Of a stretch of DNA of 64,000 bases, positions 1-12,200 are shown in pieces. Positions within the stretch are counted from its first letter, which is position 1. Each line of letters opens with the position of its first letter. The notes under the pieces were generated by a model, which ran no database searches, had not been told where the DNA came from, and saw only the letters and a list, made by a program, of their open reading frames with translations. Position numbers and translations under genes: made by a program. Source of the stretch: Pinus tabuliformis. Lineage: Eukaryota > Streptophyta > Pinopsida > Pinales > Pinaceae. Location of the stretch: the NCBI GenBank assembly GCA_031772625.1, contig CM062815.1, positions 116,816,989-116,880,988 of the forward strand. Reading direction: 5' to 3'.

Positions 1-1589
1 CCCAAGATTTGAGCCACAATTCCATTCCAACCTCTAGACCATTGGCAAGCACTGTCTGAGTCTTTCATGAATCATTATTGACATGATGACAAAGATAGAC
101 ATTGAAACTCAAGTTAGAAACTTGACCTAGAATTCCTAGAACACACTATACATTTTGTCAAACACATGGAAACTATGTAAGCTACAGGTCATGAATGCAT
201 ATCTGATCACTTTAGTCTGAGATTCATATGAGAATCACCAAGAAGGATTTATGCCCTATCCACATAGTTTTAACCACACTTATTAGTCCATATATTCATT
301 AACCAATCAATGGCTAAATAAGTCATGACAAGAGCCATAAGTAATACACATCATATAACCAACATAGAAACCATGGCAAGTTGGCCATGATATCACCAAC
401 ATAATTAGTACAAATAATCATAGGTCATAATAGGAAAATGTCTCATATTAAAATATGAAAATACCAACCAAGTCAGGGACTTCCATGTACCACCCAACCA
501 TAGATTGGGTTGAAGTGAATCTCTCTTTCATCCAATCACCCCCGTGCCATATTCCAAGCATGAATGTGGGATCTCATGGAATAAACCAAGACAAAAGAAA
601 AAAAGGGCTTCTAGAGGCAAAAACACCTCAACCCTCATCCACTGTGATTCCACCTCCATGGTCAGACATCACTAACACCAATCAGGTCGGTCTCTACCCA
701 AGTTTTCCAATGCTCCAGGAACTAGTAACTCAACCACAACCTTCCACGGGCTCTATATTGATTTTCCAACCCAGCTCTAGGGACTAGTAACTCAACCCAC
801 CAAGGGCTCCAGAGCATTTGTCCCAACCTATGCTCCATGACTAGTAAATCAACCCAAGTTGTTCCAAGGCTTCAAGAGTGTTTGTTATAACCCACAACTA
901 TAAGGAACATGAGCACCGATAAAAAGAATTAAAAAAGTGGAAAAACCCTCAACACCATGGCTACCCAAGAAATAGCAAGGGAAGGCTAAAACCTCTATCA
1001 ATCCAAGCAAATCTAGATGCCAATGAAAACACATAACTTGAAAATCACATGCATATACCATTCATTCAAAAATCAAAAAGGAAATCGCACATGCAACCTG
1101 TTACCTACAAATTAATCCAGTTGTAGTTATTGATCCACTTGTTCCCTTGTGCTTTCCTGCTTTCCTTTTCCTTCTTTCTCCAATCCAATGTATGCCAAAA
1201 TGCTCCAAGAATGCTCCAAGAACACTCTATGTGTGCAAGTGTGTGAGAGAATGTGAGAATAGAAGAGAGCTCCACCCAAAAACTGTCAAAATGCTAGCAA
1301 TTGATCCTCAAAAGCATTTTTATCATTAAGGCCTCTATTTCTTCATTTTCCTTCAATTTCCCTCTCATGCAAATTTGTGTCTCTTGACCTTCATTTTCTC
1401 CTATTTTCCTTTATTTCATAAATAAAATTCAAATTAATGCCACTTTTCCTTTGCTAATTTCCATAGCCATTTATTAATCACAAGTGATACCCATTGTTAT
1501 GTTTTGCCCACATTCAGCTTGGAATATGTGTCCCATGACCTTGGTATTATTTTATTTTACATAGAAAATCAACCAGGGTTGTTACATAA
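1..1589. other. AT-rich intergenic DNA with a small minisatellite
   Basis: I recognise no gene here. At about 700-890 a roughly 60-bp unit built around CTAGTAACTCAACC occurs three times (near 722, 782 and 839), each next to a GCTCCA-type motif. A proline- and serine-rich 110-codon frame at 455-787 overlaps this repeat and has no recognisable domain, so I do not call it a gene. The stretch may be the old 5' part or LTR of the Ty3/gypsy fossil to the right, but I found no matching second LTR and no primer site. Confidence 0.5.
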
Positions 1590-4380
1590 TAGATCTAACC
1601 CCTAGAACATCTCTACCTAATGGGCCAATCTATTGTCGCGCTCTTTTAGAAAGTGAGGAAATCAAGTGCCAAATCCAAGATTTGCTCCAAAAAGGGAATG
1701 TCCAACTAAGCTCCTCACCTTGCAAAAGCCCAATTATACTTGTGCAAAATAAAGGTAAGACCTGGAAACTATGCATTGATTATAAGGTCCTAAATAAAAT
1801 CATAGTCAAGAACCATTACCTAATTCCCATAATTGATGACCTTCTTAACCAATTCAAGGGGGGAAATTACTTTAGTGATAATAATATGAAGTTTGGCTAC
1901 CACCAGGTCCTAATTTAACAAACTAACATATGGAATACTTCTTTCAAGTCTAGAAAAGGTCTTTTTGAATGGATGGCCATGCCCTTTGGTTTGTAAAATG
2001 CCCCAACAATTTTCATGAGGTTGATGGATGATATATCAAAACCTTTCACCAATTCTTTTGTAGTGGTATATGTAGATGACATCCTCATCTTCATCAACAT
2101 TTGGACAGAACATTTGTAGCATACTTGATAGATCCCTCACACTCTACATCAGCACAAGATGTATGCTAACTTGGAAAAATGCTCCTTCAACATGAACATG
2201 GCCCAATACCTATGCTACATTATTGATGAGCATGGTTTTCATGTGGTTCTAACCAAGACTCGGGTCATTCGTGACTAGCCAACCTTGACAACACAAACTA
2301 AGCTTCGTAGTTTCTTGGGCCTTGCCAACTTCTATCAGAGGTTCATGTTGTGATTCTCCGATATTGGATGGGACCTCAGCCAAGTGACCAGGGGTGGTGG
2401 CAGAGAAAAGTTCACGTGGGGAAGTCACAACATAAAACCTTTGATGGTTTGAAACATCGATGACGTAGGTCATTCAAGATTGGCCAACCCTAACCACACG
2501 AACTAAGCTTTGAAGTTTTTTAGGCCTTACCGACTTCTATCATAGTTCATTGTGATTCTCTGATATTACATGGGACCTCAGTCAAGTGAACAAGGGTGGT
2601 TGAAAAGAAAAATTCATGTGGGGCAAGTCACAACAGAAAGCCTTTGATGATATGAAACATCGCATGTGCTCAGCCCAGTTATCTCCTTACCTAATTTGTA
2701 ACAACATTTTGAGATTGAGATAGATGCTTCAAACTATCCTATTACTGCAATGTTCACTCAACATGGTCATCCAATGGCATGCCATAGTGAGACACTATTA
2801 GATGTCATCTGTAAGTACCCCGATTTTGAAAAAGAAATATTTTCCATTGCATAATTATGTCACTAATGGAAGCATTACATTCTAGGGAAGGAGATAGTCC
2901 TCCACACTGATCATAGGCCTCTGGAGTTCATGCAAACACAACAAGAATTATTGAATGGCCACCATAAAAAGTGGTCCACATACTTGGAATATTTTCACCT
3001 CAATAACAAATATAAGATAGTGAGCACCAATCACATCGCTTACTACCTCAATCAACCTCTAGTTAAAACACTAACCATGATGCTCCACTCCTGCGAACAC
3101 GAGGCCTTCGAGTGGCCCCAACTCAATGAAAGTGATGTTGAACTCACTATCACCTACCAAATACTGAGGATAGAAATGGTCATCACTAACATTCATCTTC
3201 AAGATGGATTATTATGCCACCTAGGCCATTTTTGTGTTCCTGTAAGCAAGTGTGCAACACTGATTTGGGAAGCTCAATGCATATGGTAGGACACTTTGGG
3301 TGGAAAAGATAATGTTCATGTTACAAAAGTATTTCTATTGGCTGAAACTTTGACAAGGTGTCAGCAATATATCAAGTCTTTCACTACTTTTCCATTTCCA
3401 AACTAGCCATCAAGAAGCAAAGCCTATACACCCCTATTCCTACTCTTTCCAAGCCCTAGGAATCCATCTTGATGGACTACATTTCTGGTCTTCCTTCACC
3501 TAAGCAGGGAAATGACTATCTTGCTAGTTGTTGATTGATTTCCTAAGGTGGCTATCCTAATAGTCTGTAAGAAGAATATCACAGCAGAGGCCACTGCCAT
3601 GCTCTTCTTCGAACATGTGTGGGAACATTTTGGGATCCCACATACCATCATATCAAATCAAGATGGTATGCTCCTATGCACATTATGATCAAGCCTCTAG
3701 TCACTATTGGACACTAAGCTCACTAAATCCATTGCCTTCCACCCCCAAACTGATGGTTAGAAAAAGGTTGTTAATAGGATGATCGTGCATATCTTGGGTA
3801 TGTACAACTCCAAGTATCCACACATATGGGATGAAAGTCTCCCTTATGCTAAACATTGCTATAACAAAATCATTAATAGCTTGACCAGCCACAACAATTT
3901 TAAGGTGGGCCTCATATTTCAACCACTAGGTCCTATTGATGTAGCACTACCCATTGCTTCCAAACAGGAGAATTTTTCCCATGCTAACTATAAGGCTAAC
4001 AAAGCCACCAAATTCATTGAACAAACTTAGCACATCCAACAACAACTCCATGATATTTTATAGAAATGCAATACTAAGTATAAGCAACGCCATGATCAAC
4101 ATCGGGTGCCTCACAAATTTCAGGTGGGAGACATGGTTTGGTTACATTTGCAGAAATAGTGCCTTACAGGACACAATCAAAAGCTTCTTCCACTTTTCTA
4201 TAGACCTTACACCAACACCAAGGTTCTGGGTGACAATGCTTTTGAGCTAAGTATTCCCCCCTTTCTTGGTTTACACGCAGTGGTCAATGTGGACGTCCTT
4301 TGGCCATGCTTTCCACTATTATATGAAACATTAGAGATAGAAATAGAGCTCAACCATGATTACGTGGAACAAGAAACCAT
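1590..4380 (+). mobile_element. Ty3/gypsy retrotransposon pol fossil (no LTRs seen)
   Basis: The stretch reads in order as reverse transcriptase, RNase H and integrase of a Ty3/gypsy element. The RT part around 1680-2100 has the LCIDYKVLNK, KNHYLIPIIDDLL and GYHQV signatures and a YVDDIL catalytic motif. The RNase H-like part lies around 2640-3060. The integrase ends near 4030-4150 with the QHRVPHKFQVGDMVW tail, followed by a region like the end of pol. It is heavily broken, with well over ten interruptions, so it is an old fossil. The part upstream of RT and both LTRs were not recognised. The sequence stops matching pol close to the CACTA end candidate at 4381, so the transposon may have landed in it. 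Confidence 0.85.
2265..2665 (+). repeat. Imperfect ~205-bp tandem duplication inside the gypsy fossil
   Basis: The segment at about 2265-2461 (CTAGCCAACCTTGAC onward to TGAAACATCG) is followed at about 2473-2665 by a second, diverged copy (TTGGCCAACCCTAACC onward to TGAAACATCG). The two copies differ at many sites, so the duplication is itself old. It covers the RT to RNase H connection. Confidence 0.7.
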
Positions 4381-4807
4381 CACTAGTGCATTTAGATGGA
4401 AATTCCGACGACAAAATGGCTAAAACCGAAAAAAGTGTCAGAAGTTAAATGAGTTTTTTGTTTTTTGTTTTCTAAAATCTCGACTACTGTTGAATGTCTG
4501 ATGATAGTTCTTTACTGCTCAAATATTCGATGAAATGCCCTATCTCATCGATTCTTTGACATTTTTTATAATCCCTCATGTTGTCGAATAACCGACAATA
4601 GTTCTTTTACCATCGGATATCTAATGCTATATCCAATATGAAAATGCGTTGTCCAATTTCCTACAAATGGTAAATAACTGTTACATAATGTTCAATTCCA
4701 CATTAATCGCTTTTTACGCTAACAACGTCTAATATGAGACCACTTTATGTTGATCAGTTTGACTAATTAAAATAATGTAACATTAATATTATAATTAAAT
4801 ATAATAT

Positions 4808-4838
<31 letters not shown>

Positions 4839-5069
4839 ACTATTATATATTAATATAATATTATATGATTATAATATAAATTATATATATAAAGTTATTA
4901 AATATATTATTATAATTATAATATATGTGTGTGTGTGTGTGTGTGCCCTAACATCATATAACTTTGACATAGTTGCTATATATATTAGTTGTGATTGTTT
5001 TGAAAGGTTGTAGGCTTATTTTGAGGTTACTTTTTGAACAAAATCATCACTGAAAGTTAGTGATAAAAT
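4381..5069 (+). mobile_element. Candidate left terminal and subterminal region of a CACTA transposon
   Basis: The sequence at 4381 begins CACTAGTGCATTTAGATGG, the CACTA signature expected at an En/Spm end. It is preceded by CAT, a possible 3-bp target duplication. The next 300 bases contain repeated short motifs in both orientations, such as CCGAC, TCGAATA, GACAATAGTTC and CATCGGAT, as expected for subterminal transposase-binding repeats. A (TA)14 run (4811-4838) and a (GT)10 run (about 4926-4945) follow. The matching right end was not found, so this boundary is an inference from sequence type and from its position before the transposase gene. Confidence 0.5.
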
Positions 5070-5261
5070 ATGTCACATAACATTCCTCAAGGAGACCAAA
5101 GATACGTGGGATCAACATCGAGGGCTTTTGAGGATGGAAAATGTCATTTCCCTTGTAGAAATTGCAAGGGCTTGAGGCCAAGGAGAATTCTAATAAAATC
5201 AGCTAAAAACCATTATAGGGACTATGGACATGCTGAAGGCAGACATGAATATCATTCATTT
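5070..5261 (+). pseudogene. CACTA TNP2 transposase, N-terminal exon
   Basis: This frame begins with a plausible start Met (MSHNIPQGD) and carries the transposase-associated domain found at the N-terminus of TNP2-type proteins. The signs are the FPCRNCKG zinc-binding-like cysteines and the following basic stretch NHYRDYGHAEGRHEYHSF, which aligns in character with the usual HLxxxGFxxxYxxWxxHGE. The frame runs into GTAAGT at 5262, a good splice donor, and the codons beyond are intron-like. The family makes CACTA transposase, a nuclear DDE-type enzyme that cuts and pastes the element. It cannot be active here, because the gene is split by insertions and stops downstream. Confidence 0.75.
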
Positions 5262-5469
5262 GTAAGTTATATATTATGTCTTTGTATTGTAGATTGTTTT
5301 TGTAAATGTTTATATGTATATTGTATTTTAGATTGTATGTCTTTGTATTGTAAATTGTATTATCTTTCTATTGTAAATGTATTTTATAATATTATTTTAG
5401 GAGATGTTTGAACTATGTTGTCATCTTGATGTGGACTAGAAATATTATTTGATTGTTTTCGTTATGGTT

Positions 5470-5690
5470 GTTTAAGGGGTTTGGTGGAGTTATGGGTTAA
5501 TTAATTTATGGGCTTAGGGATAAGGTGTTATTATTTAAGGGTTTAGGGGTTTGGGGTTAAGGGCTTAGGGGTTAGGGGTTTAAGGGCTTAGGGGAATGGG
5601 GTTAAAGTGTTAAGGGGTTAATGCATATTGTTTAGGGGGTTAATTTGGACCTAGAGGATTTAGAGGTTAATCATGGGTTTTTATTGAGCA
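5470..5690 (+). repeat. Degenerate telomere-like G-rich repeats in the first transposase intron
   Basis: The plus strand carries a run of variants of TTTAGGG and TTAGGGG (for example GGGTTTAGGGGTTTGGGGTT near 5540). The run is interspersed with GGGCTTAGGG and GGGGTTAAG. TTTAGGG is the usual plant telomere unit. The tract is irregular, not a clean array, so it is either a decayed interstitial telomeric tract or a locally grown G-rich minisatellite. Confidence 0.55.
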
Positions 5691-6051
5691 TTACTAATCA
5701 ATTTTTAAAGTATATTATGCAAAATATGACATTAAGAAAGAATATGACATTACAATGATGATCAATATGTTTTTTATTATGATCGTGACTATATATCTCA
5801 GAAAGTGTCTCACTTCCTACATGTCAAGAAAGGTAGCATATTTCCTAGATTTTTTCAACGTATTCTTAAATATCTTGATAAATTGCACAAGAATCATCAG
5901 TGATTTGTTGTCTTTGTTTCTTGGTCTCACCTAAGTTGTCTTTCTCTTTCTCTTTGTTTTTCTTATATATTATATTTGTAAACTGTTGTTATATAGACAT
6001 TTCAATATTTTCTATATATACTAATATTATTTTATTGATTGTAATTGTATA

Positions 6052-6420
6052 GTATCACCCCCTAAGGGAATTGCTAGATGAGGAAGAGGTCACTGTAGTA
6101 CAAGCGTCTGTTCAAGAATATGGAGCGATTAATATTGAGGGTCAAGCTAATGATCCTATGGAAGAAGATAATGATGATGATAACATAGTTAAAGAAGATG
6201 TGACAAATATATAGATCCAAGAGACATTTAATAATGTTGGAATGGATGATCATGACAACGAGTATGATGACCATGCTTTTGATTTACCTATATTTGAGAT
6301 GACAAGTAAACCTATTTATCAAGGCTCAAAAACATCTCTTCTCTCTACTCTATTATTTTTGGTCAACTTAAAGTTGTTGAATGGTTTGTCAAACACATGT
6401 GTGACACAACTCCTAAGGTA
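6052..6420 (+). pseudogene. CACTA TNP2 transposase, acidic linker exon
   Basis: The exon starts after a pyrimidine-poor acceptor near 6050 and reads HPLRELLDEEEVTVVQ, then a long acidic stretch. It ends with PIYQGSKTSLLSTLLFLVNL, LKLLNGLSNTCVTQLLR, which matches the TNP2 signature LxPGxxxSRLxxLLxLLNLK followed by GxSDxSFxxLLxLL. A donor (GTATGTAA) follows at about 6420. One in-frame stop interrupts the acidic part near 6212. The acidic segment before the leucine-rich block is normal for the family. Confidence 0.75.
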
Positions 6421-6597
6421 TGTAATATATTTTGTGACATTTAGTATTATATACATGATAAAGCAATTATTTTTTCCATTGTTTTTAATGTTAGTATGTT
6501 GATCTATATCATTTCATTAATTTGTAACATTTGGATGCAATATGTACGATTAATATTGTTTAGTACATTAACCAATACTATTTTTTTATGTTGTAGA

Positions 6598-7146
6598 TTA
6601 TTAGGTGAATTTTTGTTACCACCATCAAATGTTTTACCTCGTATGTACTGATATTTACATGTAGTTATGAAAGATATTTAAATGGAGTATCACGATATTC
6701 ATACATGCCCTAATGATGATATTCTCTATTATAAATAGCATGCGTTGAAAGACAGATCCCCAAAATGTGATGAGAGTAGATATCAAACTGATAAAGTAAC
6801 AAAAAAGGTGCCTCACAAGGTTCTTCGTTATATTCCCATAATTCCATATTTGAGACAATTGCTGATGTACAAAAGCGTAGCAAAACTTATGGATTACCAT
6901 GCAAGGAATATAAGTGAAGATGGTGTTCTTCAAATGCTTGCAGATGGTTCTACATTTAGGAGTATAAAGGAAAAGTGTCTAGAGTTTAAAAGATAACTTC
7001 GTAATTTTAGGCTTTCATTAACAGCCGACGGTGTCAATCCATTTGGAGAGGCCATATCTACTTACTCGGTGTGGCCTGTTTTTGTTATCAACAACAACAT
7101 TCCTCCATGGAAGTCAATAAAGAGGGAGCACATAATGTTGACAATG
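6598..7146 (+). pseudogene. CACTA TNP2 transposase, catalytic exon, part 1
   Basis: After TTGTAG the exon reads LLGEFLLPPSNVLPRMY, then YHDIHTCPNDDILYY, then SPKCDESRYQTD, then KKVPHKVLRYIPIIPYLRQL, then AKLMDYHARN, DGVLQMLADG, and finally RNFRLSLTADGVNPFGE and STYSVWPVFVINNNIPPWKS. All are TNP2 hallmarks in the expected order; the ADGVNPF block carries the first catalytic aspartate of this DDE family. In-frame stops lie near 6649, 6678, 6736 and 6994, so the gene is dead. The exon is cut after HIMLTM at 7146 by the insertion that starts at 7147. Confidence 0.9.
7142..7146. repeat. Target-site duplication CAATG, left copy (partner 31297-31301)
   Basis: CAATG precedes the TG at 7147 and follows the CA at 31295-31296. 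Removing 7147-31296 and one CAATG gives the transposase reading HIMLTM-VVPGKYQ, which fits the TNP2 family (LMLTLLIPGPKSPGK type). This is strong support for both insertion borders. Confidence 0.9.
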
Positions 7147-8047
7147 TGTTGACGGTGCTAGACTCACCAACATGTCAGGGGATCTCCCCGGTAAGAAGTC
7201 CCAATTAGACCTCAGACTGTTTGGTGTAGGAGTCCCAACAATGGGTCGTATGGTAATGCCTTGACCGTGATTTCACATAGAGGCAAGTAAGATAACTCTG
7301 TTGGTAGCAAGGGTGTGACAGCTGCAGCGAGACAAGGAAGGTGCATGAGAGGTTCTAACACACGGGGGTTGAGATGAGTGCGCCCCTTGGAAACCTGTGA
7401 TAGCACGTAGTTAAGAAGGGAACACATGAGCAAAGATACATCACAAAATGGAAAGCAAGTTAGCGAGCAATCCAAAGAGATGGTTAAACCAATAAAACAT
7501 TTAAGAAAGATTCATACATACATACACAGATAGCTATACATGCATGCGTAAGTAAACATATACATATATCATTTAGAGTAAACCAGATAGCATAAAATAC
7601 AATACAACATATGCATGAAACATGTTGGCTCTTGTTATATTAAGAAGTGTAAGTTCCAATCATACAATACATCCATGCCCAACCACTAGTTGTGATAGTG
7701 GAACATTACAGCCACAACTACCTGCTCCTCCAAAGAGATGTACTAGCTCTGTGCAGTGGAGAAGCCAAGGTTCATTACAATACTGTCCAAGCTCTCTCCA
7801 AGATAGTCTTATCGGAAACTTGGTTGACCAAAAGCCTTTACAATGAGCTATGAGGGACTATTTATAGCAAAGGGTGGGGTGACCCTTGACATTACCGTTT
7901 GTGACAGTTCATCTACCCTCATGACTCTTCATCTACTCTATGACTATTACATCCAACTATCGACACTTGACTTAGACTTGACATGATGTTACATTACAAT
8001 GCACATGTACCCATGTGAGAGAAATGGCTTGAGAAAGCCATGCTAGA
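7147..8047 (-). other. Left flank of the unclassified element, with a minus-strand TATA box
   Basis: This is the part of the unclassified element left of the LTR array. The best promoter-like signal is CTATAAATAG on the minus strand at about 7857-7866, followed in that direction by sequence that looks like an untranslated leader. No open frame here resembles a known protein. It may be the end region of a minus-oriented element. Confidence 0.4.
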
Positions 8048-8052
8048 CATCA
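8048..8052. repeat. Target-site duplication CATCA, left copy (partner 26616-26620)
   Basis: CATCA immediately precedes the first LTR and immediately follows the third LTR. One pair of duplications around three LTRs shows that the whole array descends from a single insertion. Confidence 0.9.
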
Positions 8053-9216
8053 TGTTGGGCCTAAGAATTATCCTTAAAATACATCCACTTTCACTCCATT
8101 TGCACATTTTATCACCTCTATTTCACCACCATGTCATCACATCAAGCTTCACTTTCATCATTATATGGGTTACCCTTGTGTTTTCCAAAACATTATTAAT
8201 TCTTAGTATTTTTAAGTGAATTTGTGGTTAAACTTTAGAAAATAATATCCTTATACTTATACCTAACAATTGGAATGAGAAATTTGACATGTGTAGGTAC
8301 AAAGGAAGCTTCCAAGGCATCTTTATGTGGCACTCTATGTTCAAATTCGAATTTGAGGAGATCATGGACCTCATGGAGAAGATCATGGACCTCATGGAGG
8401 AGATCATGGAGGATAGGGTTATGTGTCACCATTGGTTGAGAAATATGTGGATCAAAGGAGGGAATAGTGGATCTACATTTATGAGTTTGTTATCATAGCT
8501 TTTGTATAAATAGGAGTGTTATCTCCTTCATTTGTAATCTTAATCTTAATTTTTAGAATCTTAGAACCTAGTCCTTCATTGTAACCTAGTAATGTTAATC
8601 TAGATAGAATTTAGAATAGTTTTGGTTTGGATCATATGAGCTTATAGCCATTGTACTTTGAAAATTATGATGAATAAAATGGAGCTTCTTTGATCCTCTA
8701 CATTTGACTTCTCTTTTGGTGTGCTTGTGAATCCTTGGAAGGATCCCCATTACCTAGCAAGTACACTTTTGTTTTGGTAAGCTTTTATTTTATGTTTGTG
8801 AATTTAATTAGATTAAATGATTAGGTTCATATGTTCGAAATATTAATGAATGACCTTTTGTAAGAAAGTATTAATGTTTCCTTCAATGGATCTGATTTGT
8901 TATTTAATGTTTGATTTCATTAGTTTAAGTTTCTGATTTATATGCTTGAGATATAAATGAATAGTCTCTTGTAAGAGAGCTTTAATATTTCATGCAATCA
9001 ATCAGAATTATGTTTAAAGAGCTTTAATTTCATTAGTTTAAATAGTTGATTAGAAATATTAATGAACAATCTCCTGTAAGGGAGCTTTAATATTTCTTCA
9101 CCTAGCTTAGTTTAGTTTGTCTCTAAGTCCATATATATTGGATGATCCTCGAAGTTTACTTACCCGGATTGATAGTAAATGAAACTCTAATTTGCATCCG
9201 CATTTTAGACCCAACA
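8053..9216 (+). repeat. LTR 1 of the three-LTR array (1164 bp)
   Basis: It has TG...CA ends. A 21-bp unit (GAGATCATGGACCTCATGGAG type) is repeated near 8358-8418, three times here and in LTR 3 but twice in LTR 2. A TATA-like GTATAAATAGGAG lies near 8505. Short hairpins with the loop TGTAAG lie in the downstream half (8855-8868, 8966-8979, 9071-9084). Confidence 0.9.
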
Positions 9217-9218
9217 TT

Positions 9219-9232
9219 TTGGCGCCGTTGCC
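9219..9232 (+). promoter_or_regulatory. Primer binding site, tRNA-Asp
   Basis: TGGCGCCGTTGCC starts 4 bases after LTR 1 and is complementary to the 3' end of plant tRNA-Asp (which ends GGCAACGGCGCCA). This fixes the LTR 1 border and the plus orientation of the element. Confidence 0.85.
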
Positions 9233-12200
9233 AGGGAGGATGATTTGGAGATAGACTTAGGAAGTTATTTTTATTGCAATTTCTTTTTATGGACTAACTT
9301 GTGAAACCTAGTGACAACAGGATCTTCATAAAGGAGTTCAAGTTTGAGCTTTTTGAATTTTTTTCATACCTAGTTTCAAATTCAGTTTTTAAGCCCCCCA
9401 TTTCTTACTAATCCATCTACGGGTGAGAAAATTGGAAATGTTGAACAGGTACTTCTTGGAGAGCAAGAAAAATATTGAAGATTGGTTTCAAAAGAACCTT
9501 ACACCAACTCCAAGAATAAGACAGGTTACTCAAATGCTTGCAAATAATTAGGTAAACAATTTAAATCTAGATGTGAGCATTTTGGAATATTTAGTCCATA
9601 GATGGCTTCACTGGAAGCATTATTTTACCTAGAAAAAAAAATCTTTCAAGTTAAAGGTAGAATAGATTAAAAAAAAAAATAATAATAATAAAATGAAATG
9701 TCATAGAGTTTTCCTTTAGTCTTGTTTTCAAAAAAATAAAAAATCCACATTTCTCATGAATAAATTTAGGTAAGAGCCACTTCATCCACGCTACCCTGCA
9801 AAAAAAATAAAATAACAAATCAATAGATTAGTATGCTCTCTTCCTGCGCTTCGATCGATCAGGAAGATTAGAAAATCTCTTGATTTATTTTAAAAAATAA
9901 ATAAAAATCTCTTGCTAGGAGGTAAGTTGCTGCACATTTCATCTCTTTCATGTGAAATCAAATTAAATGGTGAACGAAAAAAAATAAAAGAAGAGAAAAT
10001 AAATTTGAGTGTTGATCCCGAGGGAATATTGTGCTAAACATTATTGCGTACTACATTAAAACACCAAGCTATACTCTATTATGGAAATTGTGAGTTAAAT
10101 TAGCTACAGGGAAAACATGTTGAAGGTGTGGTCTTGAGCCGGGAACGAAAACAATAAAAAATATTGAGTGGGGAGAAAAGAACGAGTGTTTTATATGGAT
10201 ATTGATGGAGGGTATTGATAATAGTAATTTATGGCTTGTTCCACTTCTTGAATTGTTTGCCTTCAAATTTAAATAAAACACATTCATTTCAATCAGTCTC
10301 AGCAGTGCATTCATAGGTACACATTGATTATAAAAAACAATTTTCCCAAATGAGTGTTATTTTATGTTTGTTTGTGAACTTAGTTGCATTATAAAAAACA
10401 AATTCCTTTTCAACTTAGTTGCATCTAGACATTTTTGTAAGCCATCAAATGTATTAGTATAAAGCATCCTAAAATGTTTGCAAGGGGTCAACTGTGTTGG
10501 AATAAAAAGATATGTGTCAGATATTAGAGTGATAGGCATGAAATCTGAAAACGTTGTCTTGATGAAGATGACATGCCCCGGTGAGTTTTTTTTTTACATA
10601 ATAAGTCTATTGTTCCACATCCTCCATTACTGTAGAGGAAGTTGACGAATAGCTGGAGCTGCTCACTGTATGTGTTTGGGAATGCCTCCTCATAGACGTA
10701 GCCTCCATAAAAATCCTCCCGCAGCCTTCAGCTCAACATAAGAAGGCAACCTCATATTCTGGTTTAGGTGGAGATTCTTCCTCTTTAGGTCTCTCCTCTA
10801 GTTCTTTCACAGTATCCTCTATATAAACAAAGTAAATAAAAACAATACCAAATTAGGGTACATATTACCTTTTAGTCATCCAAGACTTGAACGTGACTCA
10901 TGGATTATCAACATAAAACCAAAATGAAGATTACCAATAATCAATATGATTAGATATACTGAAATATACAACCAAAATGAGAAAAATGAGACATGCGACA
11001 AATAGAAACAGAGATATCCATAGATATGAGTTTGAGGAAAACCACTCTGTCCATTGGATAACTACTGCTTTAAGAAGTGGCAGTCTAGTTTACAAGGGCA
11101 AAAACTGACTCCAATCGGCCATGGAACCGTAAGGATAGCTTGTTGGGGACGAGGCACATGAATCCAAGAGCAATTGTTGATCGATGCGATATGGGAAAAC
11201 GAGGGTTTAGGTAGAAAGAAGATCAATTTAAAGAAATATGGATACAGTATGGAAATATAGAGGGACGAAGAAGATCAAGACATTTGGAGAAACATTTTGT
11301 GATGCGATTTGAGCGATTTGATGATTGCATGCAAGAGAAGATATCGCTAGCTATCAGCCTTAATGGTGACCTAGCTAAATTATTACAAAAAATGAATCGG
11401 TGGCCATTTAAATCAACACTTATCGAAAGAACTCATTTTGAAATGTAAAAGATATTTCGGGGCAACAACGCAGTGAAGACCGACAATTCAATTAATTAAA
11501 TACAAACCAACACAAACATGAGAATTGATACCGAAAGAATAAGTTGCAGTTGTTAACAAAACACTGTAAGCTGGAGAATTGCAGTTTATAAACCTATTTC
11601 TATAGATCGATGTATTTCAGGTGTCCCATAGGATTAGAGTTATTCAGAAATCTGTACCCATTAGACAAGTAGTAACCTTGTCAAAAGTAAAGATCCGGTC
11701 AATTTGTTTGCTAGCAGTACTTTGGTAGGCTGAAACTTCCCGCTGCTACTCATTGTAGGATATGACCTGGAGAATGTTAGCACTCAACTCATCCTCATTG
11801 AAAGGCCTGCAATGATTTGTCAATTAAGAAATTCAACCTCTCCCTACAATCTGGTGATCTGGAATCTGCACTTTTCGTTCTTCAGGCAGATCTGGGGGTG
11901 GAACCTAGCGACAGAGTGACACTTCCCATCTTCTTGTGCTCCATGCTAAAGAAAATACTCGAATAATTTGTTTGACTGAAAAAAATAAAAACAAAAATAA
12001 AAAAAAATGAAAAACAAGTGGTAAAAGGTTCCACGCGCAATAAATTTCTAATCCTCAGAATAACTAAGATCTGAGTTTCCAAGAAAATTGCCCGCTGCTT
12101 CCCCCTGAGCGCATAACCTCCCTAGGAAACATCGACATCAACCAAACTACAAGAAATTCCATGCTGGAAGTGGACCTGAAGGAATAAGCAAGCATGTTAG

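Noticed and set aside
7212-7475. 87-codon minus-strand frame near the left end of the 24-kb insertion
   Set aside because: There is no domain and no partner copy; it lies downstream of a TATA-like signal in what looks like an untranslated leader or LTR.
8289-8498. Small frames repeated at 8289, 18498 and 25675 (and minus-strand partners) that look like a conserved peptide
   Set aside because: They lie wholly inside the three LTR copies and are conserved only because the LTRs are copies. The 21-bp repeat creates the pattern of Met, Asp and Leu residues.
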